Shown one piece after another: positions 8,947-19,431 of a stretch of 64,000 nt of DNA. The notes under the pieces are model-generated. The model did no database searches. It saw only the letters and a program-made list of their open reading frames with translations, and had not been told where the DNA came from. Each line of letters begins with the position of its first letter. Within the stretch, counting starts at the first letter, position 1. Made by a program: the position numbers and the translations under genes. The DNA is taken from the NCBI RefSeq assembly GCF_019134595.1, contig NZ_CP077770.1:1446001-1510000 (forward strand), written 5' to 3'. Source of the DNA: Pseudoalteromonas shioyasakiensis. Lineage in GTDB: Bacteria; Pseudomonadota; Gammaproteobacteria; Enterobacterales; Alteromonadaceae.

Positions 8947-10323
8947 TTAACACTCGATGATATTAACTGCTAAGCCACCGCGAGCGGTTTCTTTATATTT
9001 CGTTTTCATATCATTACCTGTGTCGAGCATGGTTTTAATTACCTTATCAAGGGTCACTTTTTGCTCGCCAGAACCACGCATTGCAAGGCGTGACGCATTA
9101 ATTGCTTTAATTGAGCCCATCGCATTACGTTCAATACACGGTACTTGTACAAGGCCGCCAACAGGGTCACAGGTTAAGCCTAGGTTGTGCTCCATGCCAA
9201 TTTCAGCGGCGTTTTCAACCTGTACAACATTACCACCCATGATTTCAGTTAGTGCACCCGCTGCCATTGAACAAGCAACGCCCACTTCACCTTGGCAACC
9301 TACTTCAGCACCCGAAATTGACGCATTCTTTTTATATAAAATACCAATTGCTGCCGCCGTTAATAAGTAACGAGTCGCGATATCACGGTCTACTTCCTTA
9401 ATGAACGTGTGATAATACATTAATACCGCTGGTAAAATACCTGCAGCACCATTGGTTGGTGCGGTAACAACACGGCCGCCAGCAGCGTTTTCTTCGTTTA
9501 CTGCAAGGGCAAATAAATCAACCCAATCCATAGCACGTAATGGATCGTTGTTTACCTCAATATTTAATTTAAGGTGTAAACTAGGGGCGCGACGTTTTAC
9601 TTTTAAACCACCTGGTAAGATACCTTCTGTACGCATACCGCGCTCAATACAGGCTTTCATAACTTGCCAAATATTAAACAGCTCATCTTTGATGTCTTTT
9701 TCGCTGCGCAGGGTTTTTTCGTTGTGCATCATAAGCGTTGATACACTGAACCCTGATTCACGGCATAGCTCTAACAACTCTTTTGCCGTGTTAAACGGAT
9801 AAGGCGCTGGGTTTTCTTCGCGGATTTCGAGTGCTTTTTGTTTTTCGTTCTCGAACTCATCATCACTGACGATAAAGCCGCCACCGATTGAGTAATACAC
9901 TTTACTGAATAACTTTTCGCCATTTTGGCTGGCAATGATTTCCATTGCATTTGAATGTTTTGGTAATGTTTTACGACGATGGAATACAATCGCACCTTGC
10001 TTAGGGAAATTGGCTTTATGGCTTTGGTTTAAATAAATAACCTGTTCTTTTTCGATTTTTGCGAGGATATCGTCGACTAAATCAGCATCAATGGTTTCTG
10101 GATCATAACCGGCAAGGCCTAAGATCACAGCTTTACCAGAGCCATGGCCAATACCTGTTTGACCGAGTGAGCCAAACAGCTCAACTTTAATATCGGTAAC
10201 GTTTGCAAGTAAGTTTTTTTCTTCTAGTTCGTTTACAAATAAACGCGAAGCGCGCATTGGGCCAACAGTGTGAGATGAAGATGGGCCAATACCAATACTA
10301 AACATATCGAATGCACTGATCAT
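8947..10323 (-). CDS. sdaA: L-serine ammonia-lyase, iron-sulfur type
   Basis: Converts L-serine to pyruvate and ammonia with a [4Fe-4S] cluster. At 458 residues it has the single-chain SdaA/SdaB length. The N-terminal beta domain carries [17 protein letters not shown]. The alpha domain has the conserved Cys segments [37 protein letters not shown] and the C-terminal [12 protein letters not shown], whose last Cys is a cluster-linked tail. It lies last in pabB-nudL-sdaA, the same order as E. coli, but 101 bp separate it from nudL, so it may have its own promoter. Confidence 0.95.
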   Translation of the reverse strand: MISAFDMFSIGIGPSSSHTVGPMRASRLFVNELEEKNLLANVTDIKVELFGSLGQTGIGHGSGKAVILGLAGYDPETIDADLVDDILAKIEKEQVIYLNQSHKANFPKQGAIVFHRRKTLPKHSNAMEIIASQNGEKLFSKVYYSIGGGFIVSDDEFENEKQKALEIREENPAPYPFNTAKELLELCRESGFSVSTLMMHNEKTLRSEKDIKDELFNIWQVMKACIERGMRTEGILPGGLKVKRRAPSLHLKLNIEVNNDPLRAMDWVDLFALAVNEENAAGGRVVTAPTNGAAGILPAVLMYYHTFIKEVDRDIATRYLLTAAAIGILYKKNASISGAEVGCQGEVGVACSMAAGALTEIMGGNVVQVENAAEIGMEHNLGLTCDPVGGLVQVPCIERNAMGSIKAINASRLAMRGSGEQKVTLDKVIKTMLDTGNDMKTKYKETARGGLAVNIIEC

Positions 10324-10424
10324 AATTTGCTACTCATTTTTCTATTAACGGCATACTACCTGCCTTTGAACGGTGCCACATGATAACGTTTAAACGTGTC
10401 TGTGTAACCCTAAAAGCAGGATAA

Positions 10425-11003
10425 TTAAACTGGTAGGGCGAGCTGTTTGATAAAGTTATTAATAATGCTGGCTGTTGCTCCCCAAAGCAGACCGTGCGGG
10501 GTCATCAAGCCTTGCAAAGTAATGGTTTTACCATTTCGCTCAAAGGGGAGGGGTTGCCAATTTTGTTGATTACTTAAATAAGATAAGGGCAGTAAAAAAC
10601 TGGCAGCAACTTCGTTGGGATCTGCTTGCCATGTTGTGCCTTCGCTAAGTACACACACAAAAGGCTCAATAGTGAAACCGGTTAGGGTCGCGTACTGATG
10701 TAATTTACCGTGGACAGTCACTTGATGTTTGCCAATATTAAGCTCTTCATTGAGCTCTCGAAGGGCTGTGTGCAGTAACGTGTCATCTTGCTCTTCATAC
10801 TTTCCACCTGGTAAGCAAATCTCCCCTGGGTGATGAAGTAAATAACTAGGTCGTTTGCAAAGCAATAAATGTGCTTCGTCGTTAACATCAAGCAGAGGTA
10901 ACATTACGGCACTAGCTCGCTTTTCGGCATTAAAGCGAATAGTAGCTTGGCGCTCTGTAGTTTGACTTAAACTAAAACGGGCAATTATTTGTTGGCTATT
11001 CAA
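10425..11003 (-). CDS. nudL: Nudix CoA pyrophosphatase-like hydrolase
   Basis: At 192 residues it matches the length of E. coli NudL (YeaB). The Nudix box is GGKYEEQDDTLLHTALRELNEELN, with the required G, E, REL and EE spacing. The preceding HHPGEICLPGG stretch belongs to the CoA-diphosphatase subgroup. The predicted reaction is hydrolysis of CoA or its derivatives to phosphopantetheine and 3',5'-ADP. It sits between pabB and sdaA as in E. coli, 17 bp after pabB. Confidence 0.9.
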   Translation of the reverse strand: MNSQQIIARFSLSQTTERQATIRFNAEKRASAVMLPLLDVNDEAHLLLCKRPSYLLHHPGEICLPGGKYEEQDDTLLHTALRELNEELNIGKHQVTVHGKLHQYATLTGFTIEPFVCVLSEGTTWQADPNEVAASFLLPLSYLSNQQNWQPLPFERNGKTITLQGLMTPHGLLWGATASIINNFIKQLALPV

Positions 11004-11020
11004 GGTAGTTATTTCAACTT

Positions 11021-12364
11021 TTACTTTAATAAAGGCAGTATCTTATTTACTTTATCGTAAGTTTCTTGGTACTCCAAGTCGACCTTTGAATCAGCCACAA
11101 TGCCACCGCCAGCCCAGCAATAGATTGCACCTTTGTGGCACACTAAAGTACGAATTGTGATACTAGTATCCATGTTACCACAGGCACTTAAATAGCCAAT
11201 TGAGCCGCAGTACACACTACGGCGATGCGGCTCGAGCTCTTCTATGATTTCCATAGCGCGAATTTTCGGCGCTCCAGTAATTGAACCACCCGGGAAAGCG
11301 GCATGAATTTGGTCAACGGCATCTTTGCCATCTGCTAATTCTGCGCGCACAGTACTTACTAAATGATGCACAGCCGGAAAGCTTTCAATGGCAAATAACG
11401 AGGGTACTGTGACACTACCTGGGCGAGCCACTTTTCCTAAATCGTTGCGCAGCAGATCAACAATCATGACATTTTCTGCGCGGTCTTTTTCTGATAGTTG
11501 TAATCGAGTTGCTTGCGCTTGGTCTTGTTTAGCGTCAGCCAAACGAGGGAGTGTTCCTTTTATTGGCTTGGTTTCTATTTGACCCTGATTAATAGCAATA
11601 AAACGCTCAGGGGAGATAGATAAAATAGCGCCATCAGGGTGATTTATATAGCTTGAAAACGGTGCTTTATTGGCTTCTCGAAGTTGTTTATATGCTTGCC
11701 ATGTTGAACCTGAAAATTCAGCTTTAAAACGCTGTGCAAGGTTGATCTGGTAGCAGTCACCACTTTTTAAATAAGCTTGAATTTTCTCGAACTTTTCGCT
11801 GTAGCTGGCTTGACCCATGTTTGATTGCCAGTCGCTTTGTAGCGCGAACTCTGCACTTGCTGGTGTTTCGTTTAGGTGCTGCTGATATAGCGCTAAGCGA
11901 TTATGATTTGGCTGACAGACGTAAAACCAGCTTTGCTGTTGCTTATCATAAATAAGAGCATCTGGATAAAGGCCTACAGCCATTTGCGGCATGTTAATGT
12001 CGTTTTCGGCAGTACTTGGCATGCTTTCAATCACACGACCTAAGTCATAACCAAAATAGCCAAGCCATCCACCTGTAAAGGGTAGGTTATTAGGGTTAGC
12101 TGTGTGATTAAACTCTTGAAGACCTTCTTTCATCAAGCTAAAACAATCACTTGATTGTGCTTTGCCGTCGACAAAGCATGTATTTTCACGCACTTCTAAT
12201 TGCATTAATGGTGCAATAGCAATGATATCGAAGCGGCTATTCACATGCTCGCTATTGGCTGAATCGAGCAACACAGCATGGGGCAAATGAGCAAAATGAC
12301 TAAATAGCGCGATGCAATCACCACTTAAATCTAATTTAATGCACAAATTTTCATCGTTTATCAT
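11021..12364 (-). CDS. pabB: Aminodeoxychorismate synthase component I
   Basis: Makes 4-amino-4-deoxychorismate from chorismate and ammonia for folate synthesis, with PabA supplying ammonia. The 447 residues compare with about 453 in E. coli. The chorismate-binding half carries GDCYQINLAQRF, SPERFI, IKGTLPR, VDLLRNDLGKVA and FPGGSITGAPKIRAMEII. The catalytic Lys lies in the PIKGT motif, which separates PabB-type enzymes (Lys) from anthranilate synthase (Ala). It is first in the pabB-nudL operon. pabA is not in the window. Confidence 0.93.
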   Translation of the reverse strand: MINDENLCIKLDLSGDCIALFSHFAHLPHAVLLDSANSEHVNSRFDIIAIAPLMQLEVRENTCFVDGKAQSSDCFSLMKEGLQEFNHTANPNNLPFTGGWLGYFGYDLGRVIESMPSTAENDINMPQMAVGLYPDALIYDKQQQSWFYVCQPNHNRLALYQQHLNETPASAEFALQSDWQSNMGQASYSEKFEKIQAYLKSGDCYQINLAQRFKAEFSGSTWQAYKQLREANKAPFSSYINHPDGAILSISPERFIAINQGQIETKPIKGTLPRLADAKQDQAQATRLQLSEKDRAENVMIVDLLRNDLGKVARPGSVTVPSLFAIESFPAVHHLVSTVRAELADGKDAVDQIHAAFPGGSITGAPKIRAMEIIEELEPHRRSVYCGSIGYLSACGNMDTSITIRTLVCHKGAIYCWAGGGIVADSKVDLEYQETYDKVNKILPLLK

Positions 12365-12545
12365 CTACATTGCCCTGAATAACTAGCCCGAAACGGGCGA
12401 GGAGGGTATCATAAGTTAAATTTGATTGGCAGCGTTATGATTTCCTTTATAGTGATGCCATGACTAACCCGTAGAGTAAATCTTCGTCACCGGTTTACTC
12501 AGGATCACGTACAGCGCTACGCGATAAAAACTTAAGGAACCCGTA

Positions 12546-14072
12546 ATGAGTACAATTCGTCAGCAAGACTTCATTGATAGCATTGAAGATGCATTGCAAT
12601 ACATTTCTTTTTATCACCCTCTCGATTTCGTACAAGCCTTAGAAAAAGCTTACAACAAAGAGCAAAGCAAAGCGGCAAAAGATGCCATTGCGCAAATTTT
12701 AATTAACTCTCGTATGTCTGCTGAAGGTAAACGTCCACTGTGCCAAGATACAGGTATCATTACTTGTTTCGTAAAAGTAGGTATGGATGTTAAGTGGGAT
12801 AAAACAGACATGACTGTTCAGCAAATGGTTGATGAAGGTACACGTCGCGCATACTTAAACCCAGATAACCCGTTACGTGCATCAATTGTTGCAGATCCAG
12901 CTGGTACGCGTAAAAACACCAAAGACAATACTCCATCAGTTGTTCATATCGACTTAGTGCCAGGCGCTGAAGTAGAAGTAATGGTGGCAGCGAAGGGCGG
13001 CGGCTCAGAAAATAAAACGAAAATGGTTATGCTTAACCCATCTGATGATGTGGCTGCATGGGTTGAAAAAACATTACCAACAATGGGTGCGGGCTGGTGT
13101 CCACCTGGCATGCTAGGTATAGGTATTGGTGGTACTGCAGAAAAAGCTGCGGTACTTGCTAAAGAATCATTAATGGATCCGGTTGATATTCACGAGCTGA
13201 TTGAGCGCGGCGCAGAAACAACTGAAGAAAAAATGCGTATCGATATCTTCGAACGTGCTAATAAATTAGGTATTGGTGCACAAGGCCTTGGTGGTTTAAC
13301 AACCGTAGTTGATGTGAAAGTTAAAACGGCACCGACTCACGCAGCATCAAAACCAGTGGTTATGATCCCGAACTGTGCGGCAACTCGTCACGTTCATTTC
13401 ACATTAGATGGTTCAGGCCCAGCTGATCTTAAAGCGCCTAAACTTGAAGATTGGCCAGAAGTTACGTTTGAAGTAGGTGAAGGTACACGCCGTGTTGATT
13501 TAAACACACTGACTAAAGAAGACACGCAAGAATGGAAGATGGGTGAAACGGTTCTTCTGTCTGGTACTATCTTAACGGGTCGTGATGCAGCACATAAACG
13601 CCTACAAGATATGATCCAATCAGGTGAAGGGTTACCTGAAGGCGTTGATTTTGATAACAAGTTTATCTACTACGTTGGCCCTGTAGATGCAGTGGGTGAT
13701 GAAGCGGTAGGTCCTGCTGGCCCTACAACTGCGACTCGTATGGATAAATTCACTGATATGATGTTAGAAAAAACGGGCATCATCGGTATGATTGGTAAAG
13801 CAGAGCGTGGTCCTGCAACAGTTGAATCAATCAAAAACAATAAATCTATCTACTTAATGGCAGTAGGTGGTGCAGCTTACCTTGTATCTAAAGCAATCAA
13901 GAAAGCACGTGTTGTTGCGTTCGAAGATTTAGGTATGGAAGCAATCTACGAGTTTGAAGTAGAAGATATGCCAGTAACGGTTGCTGTTGATAGTGAAGGC
14001 GCCAATGCGCATACGCAAGGCCCTGCTATTTGGAAAGCAAAAATCGAAGAGCTTGATGGCAAATTAAAGTAA
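12546..14072 (+). CDS. Fumarate hydratase, class I (Fe-S)
   Basis: Interconverts fumarate and malate in the TCA cycle with an oxygen-sensitive [4Fe-4S] cluster. The 508 residues contain an N-terminal alpha domain and a C-terminal beta domain in one chain. Likely cluster cysteines lie in RPLCQDTG, AGWCPPGMLG and IPNCAATRHVHF. KGGGSENKTKM is another family segment. E. coli FumA is about 40 residues longer. It is transcribed alone with an AAGGA ribosome site and a strong terminator. A fumA-type name is likely but not assigned. Confidence 0.94.
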   Translation: MSTIRQQDFIDSIEDALQYISFYHPLDFVQALEKAYNKEQSKAAKDAIAQILINSRMSAEGKRPLCQDTGIITCFVKVGMDVKWDKTDMTVQQMVDEGTRRAYLNPDNPLRASIVADPAGTRKNTKDNTPSVVHIDLVPGAEVEVMVAAKGGGSENKTKMVMLNPSDDVAAWVEKTLPTMGAGWCPPGMLGIGIGGTAEKAAVLAKESLMDPVDIHELIERGAETTEEKMRIDIFERANKLGIGAQGLGGLTTVVDVKVKTAPTHAASKPVVMIPNCAATRHVHFTLDGSGPADLKAPKLEDWPEVTFEVGEGTRRVDLNTLTKEDTQEWKMGETVLLSGTILTGRDAAHKRLQDMIQSGEGLPEGVDFDNKFIYYVGPVDAVGDEAVGPAGPTTATRMDKFTDMMLEKTGIIGMIGKAERGPATVESIKNNKSIYLMAVGGAAYLVSKAIKKARVVAFEDLGMEAIYEFEVEDMPVTVAVDSEGANAHTQGPAIWKAKIEELDGKLK

Positions 14073-14090
14073 CCATCTTGCAACTCTCTT

Positions 14091-14121
14091 AAAAAAACGG
14101 CGCACCTGCGCCGTTTTTTTT
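14091..14121 (+). terminator. Terminator after class I fumarase
   Basis: The stem ACGGCGC/GCGCCGT, with an ACCT loop, is flanked by an A-run and an eight-T run. It lies 20 bp after the fumarase stop. Confidence 0.9.
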
Positions 14122-14473
14122 CAGCTCTGACCAGTCTCAGCTATTTCTCTAACATCTCTTTAAAAGCCGATTTTACTTGGCTTGATCGGCACATTTTTCT
14201 TGTCACTTTTTCTTTACGCTATACTTTACCTTTACGTTCACGTAATAAAGTTTGTAATGTTAATATTTTGTTTTGAATTAACAATGCTTAATGCGTACAT
14301 TGATTGGTATATTTTTTCCATAAAGTGTTAGTTTTTGAGTTGTTATTTCGGCCTGAGAACTTTGCTTAGTTTTATCATCTCATTTAGTGGCAAGGGAGCA
14401 AACGAAGTGATAAAGTCTCGGCACTTTCAGCGCTCACACCCCTTAGGGTAAGAAAATTTCGGAGTATTTAACT
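14122..14473. other. AT-rich leader region upstream of the dehydrogenase gene
   Basis: A 350-bp gap with no convincing gene. It contains several TTTACG/TAATG-like short repeats and T-rich runs. A GGAG ribosome site lies near 14461, just before the GTG start at 14474. No promoter, riboswitch or operator could be assigned with confidence. The length suggests a long 5' untranslated or control region. Confidence 0.4.
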
Positions 14474-15514
14474 GTGGCTGTATTTAATAAAGTCGACTTT
14501 GATAACCACGAGCAAGTGGTGTTTTGTTCAGATAAAGAATCAGGCCTAAAAGCTATTATCGCGGTTCACAATACCAAGTTAGGTCCAGCGGTTGGTGGTT
14601 GCAGAATGTGGGACTACACAACTGATGAAGATGCTGTTACTGATGCACTTCGTTTATCAAAAGGTATGACCTACAAAAATGCTGTGGCACGTTTACCATT
14701 TGGTGGCGGTAAGTCAGTGATCATCGGTAATGCTAAAGAAATTAAATCAGAGCAACTTTTCCGTGCATTTGGTCGTCAGTTAGAGCGTTTAAGCGGTAGC
14801 TACTATTCAGCTGAAGATGTAAACATCACTTGTGATGATGTGGCTATCATGAATAAAGAAACTAACTATGTATTAGGCCTTGAAGGTAAAAGTGGTAACC
14901 CTTCACCGTTCACAGCGTATGGTACATTCTTAGGTATTAAAGCAGCTTTACAACATCAACGAGGTCATCAAGACCTTGCTGGTATCAAAGTAGCCGTGCA
15001 AGGTTTAGGTGCAGTAGCTTATGGCCTTTGTAAACACCTACATGAAGCGGGCGCAACATTATTTGTAACAGATATCAATGAGCAAGCTGTTGAGCGTGTT
15101 GTAAATGACTTCAATGCAACGGCTGTGGGTATTGATGAAATCTACGACTTAGATGTTGATGTGTATGCACCATGTGCACTTGGCGCAACGGTAAATGACA
15201 CGACTATCCCGCGTTTAAAAGCAACAATTATTGCAGGTTGTGCGAATAACCAATTAGCAGAGTCTCGTCACGGTGAGATCATCCGCGAAAAAGGTATCTT
15301 ATACGCACCAGATTACGTAATTAACGCAGGTGGTATCATCAACGTTTATTACGAAACGGCACCAGAAGGTTATAGTGCAGAAGCATCAACGAAACACGTT
15401 GAAGGCATTTTTGATACGCTAACAGAAATCTTTGCTCGCTCTGAAAAAGAGCAGAAGTCGACGCATTTAATTGCCGATGAACTAGCATTAGAAATTATCG
15501 AAAACGGCTTATAA
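14474..15514 (+). CDS. Leucine/valine dehydrogenase family enzyme (Glu/Leu/Phe/Val DH)
   Basis: Oxidative deaminase of branched-chain (or aromatic) amino acids, NAD-dependent. The 346 residues match the octameric leucine dehydrogenase class rather than the longer glutamate dehydrogenases. GPAVGGCRMW is followed by GMTYKNAVARLPFGGGKSVI, with the catalytic Lys in GGGKS and the substrate-binding Lys in TYKNA. The Rossmann motif is VAVQGLGAVAYGL. The start is a GTG with GGAG nearby. It probably feeds branched-chain amino acid catabolism; substrate preference is not visible. Confidence 0.92.
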   Translation: MAVFNKVDFDNHEQVVFCSDKESGLKAIIAVHNTKLGPAVGGCRMWDYTTDEDAVTDALRLSKGMTYKNAVARLPFGGGKSVIIGNAKEIKSEQLFRAFGRQLERLSGSYYSAEDVNITCDDVAIMNKETNYVLGLEGKSGNPSPFTAYGTFLGIKAALQHQRGHQDLAGIKVAVQGLGAVAYGLCKHLHEAGATLFVTDINEQAVERVVNDFNATAVGIDEIYDLDVDVYAPCALGATVNDTTIPRLKATIIAGCANNQLAESRHGEIIREKGILYAPDYVINAGGIINVYYETAPEGYSAEASTKHVEGIFDTLTEIFARSEKEQKSTHLIADELALEIIENGL

Positions 15515-15540
15515 TTTAGTAAATCGATAAATTTACAGGT

Positions 15541-15567
15541 AAAAGGTGCGCAAGTCGCACCTTTTTT
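15541..15567 (+). terminator. Terminator after the dehydrogenase
   Basis: The stem AAAAGGTGCG/CGCACCTTTT, with a CAAGT loop and T-run, lies 27 bp after the stop at 15514. Confidence 0.9.
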
Positions 15568-15646
15568 GTCTCTGTTATTTATCGCATCAAGGTGACGAAG
15601 TCACGCAGGCTAGGTAAACTCGGTTTTTAAACCTCGAGGGCACCTA

Positions 15647-16303
15647 ATGAAAACTCCATCTTGTGAAATCACACCTATTGATCTAGCTACTTGGCCTCGC
15701 AAACAGCATTTCGCTTTTTTCAAAGAATTTTCTCTGCCATATTTTAATGTATGTGTTTCACTCGACATGGCGGCTCTTTACAACAAGTGCAAAGCAGAAC
15801 CGTATTCGTTCTTTCACAGCTATGTATACCTAACACTTGAAGCATGTCATGACTATGCACCAATACGTCAACGTATTATTGATTCGTTACCGGTACAACT
15901 GTCATCGGTTAGAGGAAGTGTGGTAGAGCTTGCAGAAGATGAAACATTTCGCTTTAGTTATTTTGAAAAACAAGCGTCGATGGAAGGTTTTTCAAAACAC
16001 GCTATTGCTGTGGGTAAAACAAGTAAAGCAAAACCGTTTTTCTCTGATGCATTTGCTGCAACAGAAGGGCAGCCTGATCTTATTCATATCTCAGTACTTC
16101 CATGGTTAAACTTTACCGGCTTCTCGCATGCTGTAAGTGAGGGGCATGGCCTTGGTATTCCTAAGTTTGTGTTTGGTCAATATGACTCACAAACTGGCAA
16201 GATGCCGCTTTCAATCGATGTGCATCATGCTTTGATGGATGGCTTGCATGTGGCGCGATTTGTGAAAATACTGCAAGAAAAAATTACGAATTTTTGTAAT
16301 TGA
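15647..16303 (+). CDS. CatA-like O-acetyltransferase
   Basis: Chloramphenicol acetyltransferase fold, 218 residues, the usual type-A length. The C-terminal VHHALMDGLHVARF carries the catalytic His of the HHxxxDG motif. SVLPWLNFTGFSHA and FSYFEKQ (in place of the usual FSLCY-type stretch) are further family-like segments. It could acetylate chloramphenicol, but chromosomal relatives often act on other hydroxyls. No mobile element or resistance genes lie nearby, so a housekeeping or unknown substrate is equally likely. Confidence 0.85.
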   Translation: MKTPSCEITPIDLATWPRKQHFAFFKEFSLPYFNVCVSLDMAALYNKCKAEPYSFFHSYVYLTLEACHDYAPIRQRIIDSLPVQLSSVRGSVVELAEDETFRFSYFEKQASMEGFSKHAIAVGKTSKAKPFFSDAFAATEGQPDLIHISVLPWLNFTGFSHAVSEGHGLGIPKFVFGQYDSQTGKMPLSIDVHHALMDGLHVARFVKILQEKITNFCN

Positions 16304-16434
16304 TTGTTGCTAAATGTCATTAAAGTGAGTAAAAATTGCAACTAATGTAGTATTATCTGAAGTTAGGGATGACTTTGGCTTCACAGAGCTACATCACTGA
16401 ATAGAACGATAATAAATATCAGGGTTTTAGTTTT

Positions 16435-19341
16435 ATGGTGCGGGTAGTTAGTTGTATTTTTCTTTTATTGAGTTTCAGCGTTTTTGCTGATTCTGCACGC
16501 CTCTCTTTAAGTGATTATTTTACAGAGACTTGGAGCACTCGCGCCGGCCTTCCTCACAATAGCATTAATGGCGTTACGCAAACCAAAGATGGTTACATTT
16601 GGATAGCGACTTGGGAAGGGCTTGCCCGTTTTAATGGTCGTGAGTTTAAACTTTTTACTCGAACAGAAATTCCTGGTTTACCTGATTCTGGCTTACGCAG
16701 CCTGATTCCGATGGATAATGGTGATTTATATATCGTGGGTGCCCGTGGCGGTATTGCGCTTCGCTCACAAGGAGGGTGGCGAGCATTACCAAGTTCATCA
16801 GCCATGGTCAATCATGCGCTTGTTACTGAACAAGGTGAGCTATGGCTGGCACTTGAAGGGCAAGGCATTGTTTACCGCGCTTCTGAAACTGCCTCTGAGC
16901 AAAAACTGCTTGATAAGCTTAGCGCCTATCGTCTTTTACAAGACAAAACAGGCGTGATTTGGGCTGCGACCAGTGATGGTCTTTATCAAATAAAGAATAA
17001 GCAAGTTAGTAAGGTCAGTGAGGACTCTGGGCTTCCAAATGCCTCTGTGTTTACCTTATTACTAACGGAGTCAGGCACATTGATTGTCGGCACCGAAAAA
17101 GGCGCATGGCAAAAGAAAAATAATAAGTTTGTTGCTATTAATCCCGTCCTTAACAACGAATCAATTGCTAGTTTACTCGAAGATGCGCAGGGCGATTTGT
17201 GGTTTGGCACCATCAATAAAGGGGTGTTCAGACTCAGCAGTTTAGGCCTTGAAAACTTAGCTGCCGATGATGGCTTACCCAACAACCGTATTTTATCTTT
17301 ACTGCAAGACCGCGAAAAAAGCATTTGGGTTGGCACTAATGCTGGGTTATTCCGCTTGCGCGAAGCACCATTTACAAATTGGAGTGAAAGTCGTGGGCTT
17401 GCATCAGACTATGTGCGTACCGTGTTATCGCATTCTGATGGTAGCTTATGGGTGGGCAGTAGCAATGGCTTAAATCGTATTAAAAATGGCAAGCTCACAA
17501 CCCTTACTCAAGCCTATGAAAAAGATCCACTATCCGTTTTAAGCTTAACCGAAGATAAGCAGGGCGGCGTTTGGTTAGGTACTTATACCGCCGGTTTAAT
17601 GAAAGTGGCTAATGGGCAAATTTACCCAGTAAAAAACCGCAGTAATGGCCTGATCAGTAACGAAGTTCGCGCTGTGTTGTTCGATAAAGTTGATAACCTA
17701 TGGATTGGCACTGCCGGTGGTTTAACCAAAATAGACCCTGCTGGGCAAACTGAATTATTTACCACAGAAGATGGCTTAATTGGTGATTTTATTATGGCCC
17801 TTGTCGAGGATGACCACGGCAGGTTATGGGTCGGTACGGGGGTCGGTGTATCAATTTATGACCCAGCGACAAAGCAGTTTAAAACTCTCGAGTTTCCAAA
17901 GCAGTTCAGTACTGAGTATGCATTCGGCTTTTACTTAGATGGCGATAAAATGTGGCTTGCGACGGATAGAGGCTTAGTTCGTTACAATCTCAGTACAGAT
18001 AAAATGAGCTTGTTTGGTCGAGATCAAGGTTTACCGGTCGATAAGCTGTTCCAAGTGATTGAGCAAGGTGACTCACTATGGTTGACCAGTAACCGTGGTG
18101 TTATTCAAGTGAACAAAGCTCAGCTAGTTGCACTTTTAGATAACCCTGAAAAAGTTCAACCAATGAGCGTTTCGATGCAGCTTTATGATGAAGGCGATGG
18201 CATGTTAAGCGCGCAAGCAAATGGCGGTTCAAACCCTGCTGCTGTGCTTCATTCAGATGGTCAAGTATGGGTTGCTACAGCCAAAGGCGTCGCTATTGCC
18301 ACACCAGAGCGCTTAAAAGAAGCCAGTAAACGACGATTATCGACGGTTATTGAAAGCTTTGAAGTCGATGGAAAACCCATGACTTTACCTGTTGGTAATG
18401 AGGTTTTGAGTTTACCTGCTGGGGTTTCTCGGGTTTCGTTTAACTACGCTGGGCTAAGTTTTATCATGCCTGGGCGGTTAAATTACCAAACTCAACTAAG
18501 TGGTTACAATCAACAATGGGTAGACAGGGGGCGCTTGGCCATTACCGAGTACACCAATTTACCACCAGGTAAATATACCTTTAAAGTGCGTGCAGGTTAC
18601 CCAAATAGTGACTGGCAAAATAATGAGCAAGTTCTGCGTTTTAAAATTGCCCCTTATTTTTGGCAAAAAACCAGCTTTAAGTTATTTGTCTTAGTTGCTG
18701 TGCTTTTTGCTGCTTATGCTATTTATAAATACCGCTTATATCACTATAAGCGCATCGAAATTGAGTTAACGGAAAAAGTTGAACAGCAAATGCATGATTT
18801 ACAAACGCAAGCTGATGCTTTTGCTCATTTAGCGAATCATGACCAATTAACGCAATTACCGAATAGACGCGCTTTCGATATGTGGCTGTCTGAAAACTTT
18901 AATCAGTTTCAGCGTGACAATAAAACGCTTAGTATTGCCATTATGGATATTGATCACTTCAAACTCATTAATGACAATTTCTCGCACTTAATTGGTGATA
19001 AAGTGATTTGTGAAATTGCACGCTTACTGCGTATGAATTTCCCTGATGAAGGTTATGCGGCGCGTTGGGGCGGTGAAGAATTTACCCTGTTGTTCCCATA
19101 CAAAAATGCTGAAGAAGCCGCAAGATTGTGTGAAATTATCCGTTTAGAGATAGCGGGTTACGATTTCTCAGAATTAGCAGATAGCCTTTCTGTAACGGTA
19201 AGTTTTGGTGTGGCAGACAACGCGCAGGTTACTGACTACGACCGCTTGTTAGCACATGCCGACAACGCTTTATACAATGCAAAGAATAACGGTCGAAACC
19301 AAATTATTATTTATAATCAAGGCTGTATCACGCTCGATTAA
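16435..19341 (+). CDS. Periplasmic-sensor diguanylate cyclase (two-component propeller, Y_Y_Y, GGDEF)
   Basis: A 968-residue inner-membrane sensor. A signal peptide (residues 1-18) is followed by repeated blades of the two-component regulator propeller type (recurring 'DGLPNN..I' and 'LWVGT..GL' segments to about 640). A Y_Y_Y domain follows (near 690-740), then one transmembrane helix (about 746-763), a short coiled coil and a GGDEF domain. The active site is RWGGEEF (near 877-883), so c-di-GMP synthesis is likely. No RxxD inhibitory site lies five residues upstream, unlike the second cyclase at 43730. The architecture resembles carbohydrate-sensing hybrid systems; the ligand is unknown. Confidence 0.92.
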   Translation: MVRVVSCIFLLLSFSVFADSARLSLSDYFTETWSTRAGLPHNSINGVTQTKDGYIWIATWEGLARFNGREFKLFTRTEIPGLPDSGLRSLIPMDNGDLYIVGARGGIALRSQGGWRALPSSSAMVNHALVTEQGELWLALEGQGIVYRASETASEQKLLDKLSAYRLLQDKTGVIWAATSDGLYQIKNKQVSKVSEDSGLPNASVFTLLLTESGTLIVGTEKGAWQKKNNKFVAINPVLNNESIASLLEDAQGDLWFGTINKGVFRLSSLGLENLAADDGLPNNRILSLLQDREKSIWVGTNAGLFRLREAPFTNWSESRGLASDYVRTVLSHSDGSLWVGSSNGLNRIKNGKLTTLTQAYEKDPLSVLSLTEDKQGGVWLGTYTAGLMKVANGQIYPVKNRSNGLISNEVRAVLFDKVDNLWIGTAGGLTKIDPAGQTELFTTEDGLIGDFIMALVEDDHGRLWVGTGVGVSIYDPATKQFKTLEFPKQFSTEYAFGFYLDGDKMWLATDRGLVRYNLSTDKMSLFGRDQGLPVDKLFQVIEQGDSLWLTSNRGVIQVNKAQLVALLDNPEKVQPMSVSMQLYDEGDGMLSAQANGGSNPAAVLHSDGQVWVATAKGVAIATPERLKEASKRRLSTVIESFEVDGKPMTLPVGNEVLSLPAGVSRVSFNYAGLSFIMPGRLNYQTQLSGYNQQWVDRGRLAITEYTNLPPGKYTFKVRAGYPNSDWQNNEQVLRFKIAPYFWQKTSFKLFVLVAVLFAAYAIYKYRLYHYKRIEIELTEKVEQQMHDLQTQADAFAHLANHDQLTQLPNRRAFDMWLSENFNQFQRDNKTLSIAIMDIDHFKLINDNFSHLIGDKVICEIARLLRMNFPDEGYAARWGGEEFTLLFPYKNAEEAARLCEIIRLEIAGYDFSELADSLSVTVSFGVADNAQVTDYDRLLAHADNALYNAKNNGRNQIIIYNQGCITLD

Positions 19342-19431
19342 TCAGCTTTTAAAATAAAAATGAGTGTAAACAATTGATCTTTTTTTGTTTGCACACATTA
19401 AAGTATCAAGATTGTTTTTTAGGCGATAGTA

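Noticed and set aside
12365..12545. Riboswitch in the pabB-fumarase gap
   Set aside because: Only a short GCCCG/CGGGC hairpin is visible; no known aptamer core could be recognised.
15647..16303. Chloramphenicol resistance gene on a mobile element
   Set aside because: The protein is CAT-like, but it is flanked by housekeeping genes and no transposase, integrase or repeats are nearby.
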